This document shows positions 1-5,533 of a stretch of 10,387 bases of DNA, piece after piece (the stretch's first letter is position 1; each line of letters opens with the position of its first letter). The notes under the pieces were generated by a model that saw nothing but the letters and a program-made list of their open reading frames with translations, was not told where the DNA came from and did no database searches. A program made the translations under genes and the position numbers. The stretch lies in the NCBI GenBank assembly GCA_963591565.1, contig CAVAUD010000076.1, positions 1 through 10,387 of the forward strand, written 5' to 3'. The stretch is from Paratractidigestivibacter sp963591565. GTDB lineage: Bacteria; Actinomycetota; Coriobacteriia; Coriobacteriales; Atopobiaceae.

Positions 1-391
1 CGGAGAACGCGGTCTGGGTGCGGCCGTAGACGATCTGGAGGAAGATCTCGCGCATGGCGACGTTGATGGCGTCGCAGACGAGGTCGGTGTTCAGGGCCTC
101 GAGGATGGTCTTGCCGGGGAGAATCTCGGCGGCCATGGCGGCGGAGTGGGTCATGCCGGAGCAGCCGATGGTCTCGACCAGGGCCTCCTCGATGACGCCC
201 TCCTTGACGTTAAGGGTAAGCTTGCAGGCGCCCTGCTGGGGAGCGCACCAACCCACACCGTGGGTAAGGCCGGAGATGTCGGAGACCTCCTTAGCCTGGA
301 CCCATTTTCCCTCCTCGGGGATGGGCGCGGGGCCGTGATATGCACCCTTGGCGACGGGGCACATATTCTCGACTTCTGCGGAATACTGCAT
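1..391 (-). CDS. NifU-like iron-sulfur cluster assembly scaffold protein (N-terminal part, cut by window edge)
   Basis: Read on the minus strand from the ATG at 391, which has a strong ribosome site (GGAGAGGAG) a few bases upstream. The 130 visible residues begin MQYSAEVENMCPVAKGAYHG and contain TIGCSGMTHSAAMAAE at about 74-89 followed by LPGKTILEAL, which resembles the metal-binding loop and following helix of the NifU/IscU N-terminal fold. Cysteines are at about 11, 49, 56, 77 and 106. Proteins of this type are annotated as Fe-S cluster assembly scaffolds in Clostridia and Coriobacteriia, often beside a gene for a 'GGGtGRT' protein; that partner would lie beyond the left edge and is not visible. 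The expected role is transient assembly of Fe-S clusters in the cytoplasm. The frame is open to the window edge, so the C-terminus is missing. Family assignment is confident; the exact client proteins are unknown. Confidence 0.85.
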   Translation of the reverse strand, partial: MQYSAEVENMCPVAKGAYHGPAPIPEEGKWVQAKEVSDISGLTHGVGWCAPQQGACKLTLNVKEGVIEEALVETIGCSGMTHSAAMAAEILPGKTILEALNTDLVCDAINVAMREIFLQIVYGRTQTAFS

Positions 392-605
392 GTAATGCTC
401 CTCTCCGTGAAATCTCGCGGGACGCCCATGCGTGCCCGCATATCCTCCCGGCCCCCTCAGGCCGGTCAGACTCACTGTTTAAATGGCGCGGTTAAACGAC
501 CATTTAGTCCATAGTTTACGGCAGAAAGAGGAAAAATGTTACGTTCACAAGCAAAAACTTGCCGTCCACGGGATTTATTTCGCGAGGTTCTATAGAATCT
601 GGCCC
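392..605. promoter_or_regulatory. Divergent intergenic region with two hairpins and a spaced inverted repeat
   Basis: This region separates the minus-strand scaffold gene from the plus-strand transporter. It contains a strong stem at 417-439 (GCGGG-ACGC, loop CCAT, GCGT-g-CCCGC), a second stem at 448-465 (CCGGCC / GGCCGG), and an inverted repeat TAAATGG (480-486) / CCATTTA (500-506) separated by 13 bases. The two hairpins would be in the 5' leader of the scaffold mRNA if its promoter lies near the AT-rich inverted repeat. The inverted repeat could be an operator, but no known regulator site is recognised. Confidence 0.45.
593..605 (+). promoter_or_regulatory. Possible -10 element of a leaderless promoter for the EamA transporter
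   Basis: TAGAAT at 593-598 fits the TANNNT form of an actinobacterial -10 box and lies exactly 7 bases before the ATG at 606, the distance typical of leaderless transcripts. No Shine-Dalgarno sequence is visible in the 7 intervening bases (CTGGCCC). No convincing -35 box is present. Confidence 0.4.
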
Positions 606-1523
606 ATGAACACTACTAAGACAGATCATGCGCAGGGCGTCTGGAAAATCCTTCTGGCCGTGGCGGCCGCCATCTGGGGCGGCTCGTTCGTGGTCATCAA
701 GGGTGCGCTGGACGTGGTGCCTGCCGCATGGCTCATGTTCGTGCGCTTTTTGGGCGCGAGCCTCATCGTGGGCCTCATCTTCAACAAAGAGCTGCGGGCC
801 CACCTCGACCGCAGCCACCTTTTGTGCGGAGCGGTCCTGGGCCTCTTCTCGGGCTCGGCCTTCGTTATCCAGAACGTGGGCCTGTCGACCATCTCGCCGG
901 GGAGAAACGCGTTTCTCACCGCCACGTACTGCGTGATGGTGCCCTTCATCAACTGGGGCTTGTCTCGCCGTCGGCCGGGCTTGTCCAACGTCTTTGCCGC
1001 GGTGCTGGCGATCGGCGGCATCGGCCTTCTTTCCTTGGGAGACGACCTTTCCTTCTCGCTTTCCTTCGGCGAGTGGCTGACGCTGGCCTCGGCGGTGCTG
1101 TATGCCCTGCACATCGTGGCCGTCTCGCGTTTCTCGCTGGGGCACGACGTCATGACGATGACGATCATCCAGCTGGCTGTCTCGGCCCTGGTGTCGCTGG
1201 TCTGCGCGCTGGCGATCGGCGACCCGCTTGACCTGGCCGTCTTTGCCCATCCCAGCATGTGGGGAGCCTTGGCCTACCTCATCTTGCTGTCCTCGTGCGT
1301 GTGTATGGTGCTGCAGAACCTCGGCCAGGCCCACGTCCCGCCCGCTCAGGCGTCGCTGTTGCTCTCGCTTGAAAGCGTCTTTGCCGTTATCGCCAGCGTG
1401 GTGTTCTACGGCGAGGTCGTGACGCCGCGTTTGGCAGCCGGCTTCGTGAGCATCTTCGTCGCGGTGCTGGTCAGCGAGCTCGCCCCGTCCGTCAAAGAGC
1501 GCTTCTCGACTAAGAAGGCATAA
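606..1523 (+). CDS. EamA-family (DMT superfamily) membrane transporter
   Basis: A 305-residue, strongly hydrophobic protein with about ten predicted membrane segments arranged as two EamA repeats (about 14-147 and 158-290), the usual size and architecture of drug/metabolite transporters in the inner membrane. The first segment carries the family-typical AAAIWGGSFVVIKG at about 20-33, and the second half ends with the LLSLESVFAVIASVVFYGE pattern usual for these proteins. The substrate cannot be read from sequence; family members export amino acids, metabolites or drugs. The frame is open upstream to 483, but the ATG at 606 was chosen because residues before it do not resemble the family and a -10-like TAGAAT sits 7 bases ahead of it. 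The stop codon directly abuts the ATG of nudC, so the two genes are probably co-transcribed. Confidence 0.88.
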   Translation: MNTTKTDHAQGVWKILLAVAAAIWGGSFVVIKGALDVVPAAWLMFVRFLGASLIVGLIFNKELRAHLDRSHLLCGAVLGLFSGSAFVIQNVGLSTISPGRNAFLTATYCVMVPFINWGLSRRRPGLSNVFAAVLAIGGIGLLSLGDDLSFSLSFGEWLTLASAVLYALHIVAVSRFSLGHDVMTMTIIQLAVSALVSLVCALAIGDPLDLAVFAHPSMWGALAYLILLSSCVCMVLQNLGQAHVPPAQASLLLSLESVFAVIASVVFYGEVVTPRLAAGFVSIFVAVLVSELAPSVKERFSTKKA

Positions 1524-2414
1524 ATGATTCAAGAGATCGGCGATAAAACCTTTAACAACCAGTTCCAGGTCTGCGCGCTTGCGGCCAACGACTTCGTCCT
1601 GCACTTCGAGGACGGCCGTTGCCTGTCTCAGGTCAAATCCCGTGCAGGTCAGGACCCCTGGGCCAACGGCAACGCCTTCGACCTGCCCCGCCTGGCAGAC
1701 TACGAGAAGGCGCCCGCAAACGTCACCTATCTCTTTGCCATCGGCTCGCAACGCTTCTTCTTGGCGTTGGACGACAAGGTCGCGGTGCCCGCCGGCTTCA
1801 CCTACGAGCCCGTGAGCTGGATCCGCTATGCCGAGCCCGCTCACCTGCTCTTCGCGGCCGTCACGGCCGGCCAGCTTGACCGGTGGTATCGCGACAACCG
1901 CTTCTGCTCGCGCTGCGGACACCCCACCGAGCTGGGCCCCAGGAGCCGCGAGATCGTGTGCCCCGAGTGCGCCAAGATCACCTACCCCAAGATCTGCCCC
2001 GGCATCATCTGCGCCGTGACCAAGAAGGACGCGGACGGCGAGAAAATCGCGCTCACCCGCTACAACGGTCGCACCACGGCCTTTTGGGCCCTGGTCGCCG
2101 GCTTCGCCGAGATCGGCGAGCCGCTTGAGGACACGGTGCGCCGCGAGGTGGCCGAGGAGATCGGCCTCAAGGTCAAGAACCTGCGCTTCTACAAGAGCCA
2201 GCCGTGGAGCTTCACCGATACCTTGCTGGTCGGTTTTTGGTGCGAGGTCGACGGCGACGAGACCATCACGGTGGATCACGAGGAGCTTAAGGAGGCCCGC
2301 TGGTTCGCCCCCGAGGAGATCCCCCTGGAGCGTATCGACGACCGCGTGAGCCTTACCGGCGAGATGATCGAGCGCTTCCGCCTGCACGGCACTGCCGGTT
2401 TCCTCCAACCGTAA
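1524..2414 (+). CDS. nudC: NAD+/NADH diphosphatase, Nudix family (NudC type)
   Basis: A 296-residue protein that by homology hydrolyses NAD(H) to NMN(H) and AMP; some NudC enzymes also remove NAD caps from RNA. A zinc ribbon is formed by Cys128, Cys131, Cys146 and Cys149 (CSRCG...CPEC). The Nudix box is complete at 193-215: Gly193, Glu199, then REVAEEIGL with Arg207, Glu208, Glu211 and Glu212 as expected for metal binding. The NudC-specific SQPW motif follows at 225-228 (SQPWSF). The N-terminal 120 residues are the usual variable NudC domain. The ATG directly follows the TAA of the transporter gene, with an AGAAGG ribosome site inside that gene's end. Its last residues (FLQP) and stop codon are encoded by one arm of a repeated palindromic element, so the C-terminus may have been altered by that element. 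Cytoplasmic; physiological substrate not provable here. Confidence 0.93.
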   Translation: MIQEIGDKTFNNQFQVCALAANDFVLHFEDGRCLSQVKSRAGQDPWANGNAFDLPRLADYEKAPANVTYLFAIGSQRFFLALDDKVAVPAGFTYEPVSWIRYAEPAHLLFAAVTAGQLDRWYRDNRFCSRCGHPTELGPRSREIVCPECAKITYPKICPGIICAVTKKDADGEKIALTRYNGRTTAFWALVAGFAEIGEPLEDTVRREVAEEIGLKVKNLRFYKSQPWSFTDTLLVGFWCEVDGDETITVDHEELKEARWFAPEEIPLERIDDRVSLTGEMIERFRLHGTAGFLQP

Positions 2415-2468
2415 CGAAAAATCGCAAAAGCCCAGTTGGTGAGCGGTTGCGTTTCCGGTTAGAGGAAG
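2399..2468 (+). repeat. Palindromic repeat element, copy 1 (nudC 3' end)
   Basis: The left arm TTTCCTCCAACCG (2399-2411) can pair with CGGTTAGAGGAAG (2456-2468), 12 or more pairs with one C/A mismatch. Between them lies TCGCAAAAGCCCAGTTGG (2422-2439), identical to the core of copy 2 at 5464-5481. Gaps between arm and core (10 and 15 bases) are the same in both copies. The left arm overlaps the nudC coding end and stop codon. I do not recognise the family; it behaves like a REP/MITE-type repeat or a structured RNA motif. Confidence 0.75.
2417..2451 (-). terminator. Possible minus-strand terminator for the HAD hydrolase gene
   Basis: On the minus strand CGCAA (2451-2447) and TTGCG (2427-2423) can form a short stem with a 19-base loop, followed by A and five T residues (2422-2417). 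It lies about 50 bases after the HAD stop codon and inside repeat copy 1. The stem is only five base pairs, so this is weak. Confidence 0.3.
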
Positions 2469-2501
2469 AATTTCCCGGACCCCCGAAGTAAGCCGCGCTT
2501 T

Positions 2502-3323
2502 TTATGCCCCCAGGACGAACTTCTCGATGACCTCGGCGACGGCGCCGGCGTTGTTGTCGGCCTCGCAGACGTAGTCGGCGGCGGCCTTGCACTCGTCGGT
2601 GGCGTTGGCCACGGCGCAGCCCAGGCCCGCCGCGCGGATCATGCTGATGTCGTTGGAGTTGTCTCCGATCGCGATCGTCTCGGCCATGTCGATGCCCAGG
2701 CGCTCGGCCAGGCGCGCAAGGCCCGCGCCCTTGTTGGTGCCCGGCGCGTTGAACTCGAGATAACGGTTGCCCGAGTAGTAGACATCGAGGCCGGTCGAGA
2801 TGCCCTTCTCGGCCATCTCCTTCTCAATGCGGCGCAGGTAGTCCATGTCCTTGGACATGTAGATGATCTTGACGACGCCCTGGTCGCCGAGGAAGTCGAG
2901 CGTGGGCATGAAGGTCTCGATGATGTTCATGCGGCCCTCGATGTAGGCGCGCTCCTCGGGCAGGTAGTTGTAGAGAAAGACCGGGTCGAGGGTGTTGATG
3001 TGCATGCACACGCCGTACTCACGGCCCGCCTGATAGATCGTCTCGGCCGTCTCTTTGGTCAAGAAACTCGTGGTCAGGGGCACATCGCTGCTGTTTTGCG
3101 TGAGGCAACCGCCGTTGAAGGACAAGACGTAGTCGTTCTCGCTGCCGTCAAGGCCCAGGGTCTGCAGCACGCCAGCAACCGATCCGAAGGGCCGTCCCGT
3201 CGAGGGCACGAAGCGCGCTCCCGCCTTCTCGGCCGCGGCCACGGCGTCGATAACGCGCTGCGGAATCTGGTGCTCGTCGTCGAGCAGGGTCTCGTCCAGG
3301 TCGCTTGCGATGAGCCGGTACAT
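2502..3323 (-). CDS. Cof-type HAD superfamily (subclass IIB) hydrolase
   Basis: A 273-residue cytoplasmic phosphatase of the Cof/YbiV-like group. All four HAD motifs are present: motif I DLDETLL with Asp8 (nucleophile) and Asp10, motif II STGR at 41-44, motif III with Lys198 in TNKGAGL, and motif IV GDNSND at 220-225 with Asp221 and Asp225. The large insertion between motifs II and III is the C2B cap domain that selects the substrate. Members dephosphorylate sugar phosphates, flavin or pyridoxal intermediates, or other small phosphates; the substrate cannot be assigned. The ATG at 3323 is preceded by AAAGGAG on the minus strand. The gene converges with nudC and diverges from the leucine operon, so it is probably a single-gene unit. 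Family very sure, function unspecified. Confidence 0.92.
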   Translation of the reverse strand: MYRLIASDLDETLLDDEHQIPQRVIDAVAAAEKAGARFVPSTGRPFGSVAGVLQTLGLDGSENDYVLSFNGGCLTQNSSDVPLTTSFLTKETAETIYQAGREYGVCMHINTLDPVFLYNYLPEERAYIEGRMNIIETFMPTLDFLGDQGVVKIIYMSKDMDYLRRIEKEMAEKGISTGLDVYYSGNRYLEFNAPGTNKGAGLARLAERLGIDMAETIAIGDNSNDISMIRAAGLGCAVANATDECKAAADYVCEADNNAGAVAEVIEKFVLGA

Positions 3324-3630
3324 GTCGCGCTCCTTTGTTTATCGGCGGTCATTGAGATGAGTGTACGAGCCGCAAAGATGCGAAAAGGCGAGTTTCCAAC
3401 AAAGGAGAAATGTACCTAATGTATGTATCATTCATTATTTGATGTAGCGAGAGTTGACGGCGAGAAGACCGTGCGGTTTTGGCCCTCGGTGCGCCGCATA
3501 CCCACCGCTGCGTCCCCGTCCGGCCGGCCTACGTTTCCGCTCGCGAAATAGTCGCCGCGCTGCCCCCGTATCTGTGGCATAGTTGTGCAATCGCGCCGAC
3601 ACGAGGCGCGCGATTCCAGGGAGGTCTGGC
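3324..3630. other. Intergenic region between the HAD hydrolase and the leucine leader
   Basis: No convincing gene is seen here. It should hold the divergent promoters of the minus-strand hydrolase and the plus-strand leucine operon. It has an AT-rich patch at 3410-3445. A possible extended -10 (TG-G-CATAGT, 3575-3583) is present on the plus strand without a clear -35. A stem of ATCGCGCC (3590-3597) with GGCGCGCGAT (3605-3614, two bases bulged) ends just before the leader ribosome site. No T-box consensus is visible. Confidence 0.5.
3575..3583 (+). promoter_or_regulatory. Candidate extended -10 promoter element of the leucine operon
   Basis: TGGCATAGT matches the TGN-TATAAT-like extended -10 form at 4 of 6 core positions and lies about 48 bases before the leader peptide ATG. 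No good -35 hexamer is found 16-18 bases upstream. Transcription would begin near 3590 and include the 3590-3614 stem. Confidence 0.25.
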
Positions 3631-3750
3631 ATGGTACGGCACGCAGTCGCAGACGTTCGAGTTAGCATGTGCGAGTTCTCGCACGCTCTTCTCGGCGGCG
3701 CTTGCCTTCTCGCCAACAACAACCTCCTACTACTACCTGCTGCGCGCTAG
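3631..3750 (+). CDS. leuL: Leucine operon leader peptide (attenuator peptide)
   Basis: A 39-residue open frame missing from ordinary gene calls because of its size. It starts with ATG at 3631, preceded by a strong ribosome site (GGGAGG, 3619-3624) six bases away. The peptide ends ACLLANNNLLLLPAAR, with four consecutive leucines at 32-35 encoded CTC-CTA-CTA-CTA just before the stop at 3748. CTA is a rare codon in high-GC genomes and I find no in-frame CTA in leuA next door. A run of cognate amino-acid codons near the end of a short translated leader, followed by a terminator hairpin and the biosynthetic gene, is the hallmark of ribosome-mediated attenuation: scarce charged Leu-tRNA would stall the ribosome at the CTA run and favour read-through into leuA. 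Three Asn codons (AAC) directly precede the leucines, without known reason. No function is expected of the peptide itself. Confidence 0.85.
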   Translation: MVRHAVADVRVSMCEFSHALLGGACLLANNNLLLLPAAR

Positions 3751-3771
3751 GTCTTCTCGACACCTGCGCGC
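3742..3771 (+). promoter_or_regulatory. Leader hairpin overlapping the leader peptide stop codon
   Basis: GCGCGC (3742-3747) and GGT (3750-3752) can pair with ACC (3762-3764) and GCGCGC (3766-3771). The hairpin begins only seven bases after the last CTA codon, so a ribosome stalled at the leucine run would prevent it from forming, as expected for the movable stem of an attenuator. Confidence 0.55.
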
Positions 3772-3778
3772 GTTTGTG

Positions 3779-3817
3779 AGCCGTATGCCCCTTTAGCTGG
3801 GCGACGGCTACTTTTAT
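3779..3817 (+). terminator. Attenuator: intrinsic terminator upstream of leuA
   Basis: AGCCGT (3779-3784) and GCCC (3787-3790) pair with GGGC (3799-3802) and ACGGCT (3804-3809) around the loop CTTTAGCT, giving a ten-pair stem with a small internal loop. It is followed by a U-rich run (ACTTTTATCT). Its place between the leucine leader peptide and leuA makes an attenuator the natural reading. The 5' arm can alternatively pair with the leader start region (3628-3640), see findings. Confidence 0.65.
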
Positions 3818-3864
3818 CTGTGGCCGCGATGTCCGCGAACCACCACCTTCTCCCTTATATAGGC

Positions 3865-3882
3865 GGCGCCGAGACGGGCGCC
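3865..3882 (+). promoter_or_regulatory. Hairpin just upstream of leuA
   Basis: GGCGCC (3865-3870) and GGCGCC (3877-3882) form a six-pair stem with loop GAGACG, about 20 bases before the leuA ATG. It is not followed by a T run, so it is not a terminator; it could shape ribosome access or mRNA stability. The leuA ribosome site itself is weak (GGGA, 3893-3896). Confidence 0.35.
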
Positions 3883-3901
3883 AGGACAGATTGGGACAGT
3901 C

Positions 3902-5437
3902 ATGACCAGGAAGATCCACATCTTTGATACCACCCTGCGCGACGGCGAGCAGTCGCCCGGCGCCTCCATGAACACCGAGGAGAAGCTCGTCGTTGCCCAG
4001 CAGCTCATCCGCCTGGGCGTCGACGTCATCGAGGCGGGCTTCCCCATCTCGAGCCCCGGCGACTTCCGCTCGGTGCAGGAGATCGGGCGCCTCGCCGGCG
4101 ACGACTGCACCGTCTGCGGCCTGACCCGCGCCGTCGACAAGGACATCGACCGCGCGGCCGAGGCCCTGAAGTGCGCCAAGCGTCCCCGCATCCACACCGG
4201 CCTGGGCGTCTCGCCCTCCCACCTGCGCGACAAGCTGCACATCACCGAGGAGGAGTGCATCGAGCGCGCCCGCCACTGCGTCTCCTACGCCAAGAAGTAC
4301 GTCGAGGACGTCGAGTTCTACGCCGAGGACGCCGGCCGCTCCGACCAGGACTTCCTGATCCGCGTGATCCAGGCCGCCGTCGACGCGGGCGCCACCGTCG
4401 TCAACATCCCCGACACCACCGGCTACAGCCTGCCCGAGGACTTCGGCGCGCGCATCAAGAGCCTCTCCGACAACGTCATCGGCATCGAGAACGTCATCAT
4501 CTCGGTCCACACCCACAACGACCTGGGCATGGCCACCGCGCTCGCGCTGCAGGGCGTGAAGAACGGCGCCCGCCAGATCGAGTGCACCATCAACGGCCTG
4601 GGCGAGCGCGCGGGCAACACCGCCCTCGAAGAGGTCGTCATGGCCATCAAGATGCACGGTGGGGAGCTCGACGCCCACACCGACGTCGTGACCCCCGAGC
4701 TCACGCGCGCCTCTCACCTGGTCAGCCGCATCACGGGCATGAACGTGCAGGCCAACAAGGCCATCGTGGGCGCCAACGCCTTCGCGCACAGCTCCGGCAT
4801 CCACCAGGACGGCGTGCTCAAGGCCCGCGACACCTACGAGATCATCGACCCGGCGGACGTGGGCGCCGCCGGCTCCGAGATCATCCTCTCGGCCCGCTCC
4901 GGCCACGCCGCGCTGCGCCACCGCCTGGGCGAGCTGGGCTACACCTTCAAGGACGAGGAGTTCGACGACGTCTACACGCGCTTCCTCGAGATCGCGGACC
5001 AGAAGAAGGAGGTCTACGACGAGGACCTGGAGTCGATGGTCCAGGAGCGCGACCGCGAGGTGAAGGCCATCTACACTCTCGATGCCCTGCAGGTTTCCTG
5101 CGGCGACCCGCTGGTTCCCACCGCGACGGCGACCATCACCGACGAGCTCGGCGTCAAGCACGTGGTCTGCTCCACCGGCACCGGCCCCGTCGACGCGGCG
5201 TACAAGGCCGTCGACCAGGTCGTGGCCGTGCACGGCGACCTTGCGGAGTTCAACGTCAAGGCCATCACGCGCGGCATCGACGCCATCGGCGAGGTCACGG
5301 TGCGCGTGACGGCCGAGGACGGCAGCGTCTACTCGGGCCGCGGCGCCGACACCGACATCATCGTGTCCAGCGCGAAGGCCTACATCAACGCCATCAACCG
5401 CATGATCCAGACCGCCCGCTCCAAGCAGGGCAAGTAA
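3902..5437 (+). CDS. leuA: 2-isopropylmalate synthase
   Basis: Catalyses the first committed step of leucine synthesis, condensing acetyl-CoA with 2-ketoisovalerate to 2-isopropylmalate. The 511-residue length fits the common bacterial form (E. coli 523) rather than the longer mycobacterial form. The HMGL-like TIM barrel (about 4-275) opens with IFDTTLRDGEQSPG, giving Arg13 and Asp14, and carries the metal ligands His203 and His205 in HTHNDLG and Asn239 in GERAGNT. AHSSGIHQDG at 295-304 is the conserved signature that follows. The C-terminal LeuA regulatory domain (about 385-505), with GRGADTDIIVSSAKAYINAIN at 479-499, is the leucine feedback site, so activity control is expected in addition to the upstream attenuator. 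The ATG at 3902 puts the catalytic motif at the usual distance from the N-terminus. First gene of the operon. Confidence 0.96.
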   Translation: MTRKIHIFDTTLRDGEQSPGASMNTEEKLVVAQQLIRLGVDVIEAGFPISSPGDFRSVQEIGRLAGDDCTVCGLTRAVDKDIDRAAEALKCAKRPRIHTGLGVSPSHLRDKLHITEEECIERARHCVSYAKKYVEDVEFYAEDAGRSDQDFLIRVIQAAVDAGATVVNIPDTTGYSLPEDFGARIKSLSDNVIGIENVIISVHTHNDLGMATALALQGVKNGARQIECTINGLGERAGNTALEEVVMAIKMHGGELDAHTDVVTPELTRASHLVSRITGMNVQANKAIVGANAFAHSSGIHQDGVLKARDTYEIIDPADVGAAGSEIILSARSGHAALRHRLGELGYTFKDEEFDDVYTRFLEIADQKKEVYDEDLESMVQERDREVKAIYTLDALQVSCGDPLVPTATATITDELGVKHVVCSTGTGPVDAAYKAVDQVVAVHGDLAEFNVKAITRGIDAIGEVTVRVTAEDGSVYSGRGADTDIIVSSAKAYINAINRMIQTARSKQGK

Positions 5438-5440
5438 TTT

Positions 5441-5510
5441 CTTCCTCTAACCGGCGGGCCTTCTCGCAAAAGCCCAGTTGGCACGCGGCCGGCCTGCCGG
5501 TTGGAGGAAA
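5441..5510 (+). repeat. Palindromic repeat element, copy 2 (between leuA and leuC)
   Basis: The left arm CTTCCTCTAACCGGC (5441-5455) pairs with GCCGGTTGGAGGAA (5496-5509), about 14 pairs including one G-U. The inner core TCGCAAAAGCCCAGTTGG (5464-5481) is identical to copy 1, with the same 10- and 15-base gaps. It starts three bases after the leuA stop and is followed by TTTTT (5511-5515) and then the leuC ribosome site, so in RNA it would be a long hairpin with a U run inside the leucine operon. It could weaken read-through or protect the leuA mRNA end, or be merely an inserted repeat. Confidence 0.75.
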
Positions 5511-5533
5511 TTTTTAACGAGGAGAGGAAACAC

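Noticed and set aside
516..2408. A 630-codon open frame on the minus strand
   Set aside because: It lies opposite the EamA and nudC genes, has low-complexity composition rich in H, R, D, Q and G, and no domain pattern; a GC-driven shadow.
3410..3442. A 10-codon mini-ORF after AAAGGAG, reading MYLMYVSFII
   Set aside because: The ribosome-site-like sequence and AT-rich codons are suggestive, but it is too short and lacks conservation evidence; it is more likely part of a promoter region.
3479..3796. A 105-codon plus-strand frame in the region upstream of leuA
   Set aside because: It overlaps the leader peptide in another frame, lacks a ribosome site and shows no family resemblance; the leader frame at 3631-3750 explains the region better.
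3324..3901. T-box leucine riboswitch upstream of leuA
   Set aside because: No T-box consensus (AGGGTGGNACCGCG-like) or specifier-loop arrangement is seen; the translated Leu-rich leader explains the control.
3662..5233. A 523-codon minus-strand frame opposite leuA
   Set aside because: An antisense shadow rich in V, D, G and A with no domain pattern.
4171..5517. A 448-codon plus-strand frame inside leuA
   Set aside because: It is an alternate frame of leuA, with runs of R, G, H and P; leuA itself is beyond doubt.
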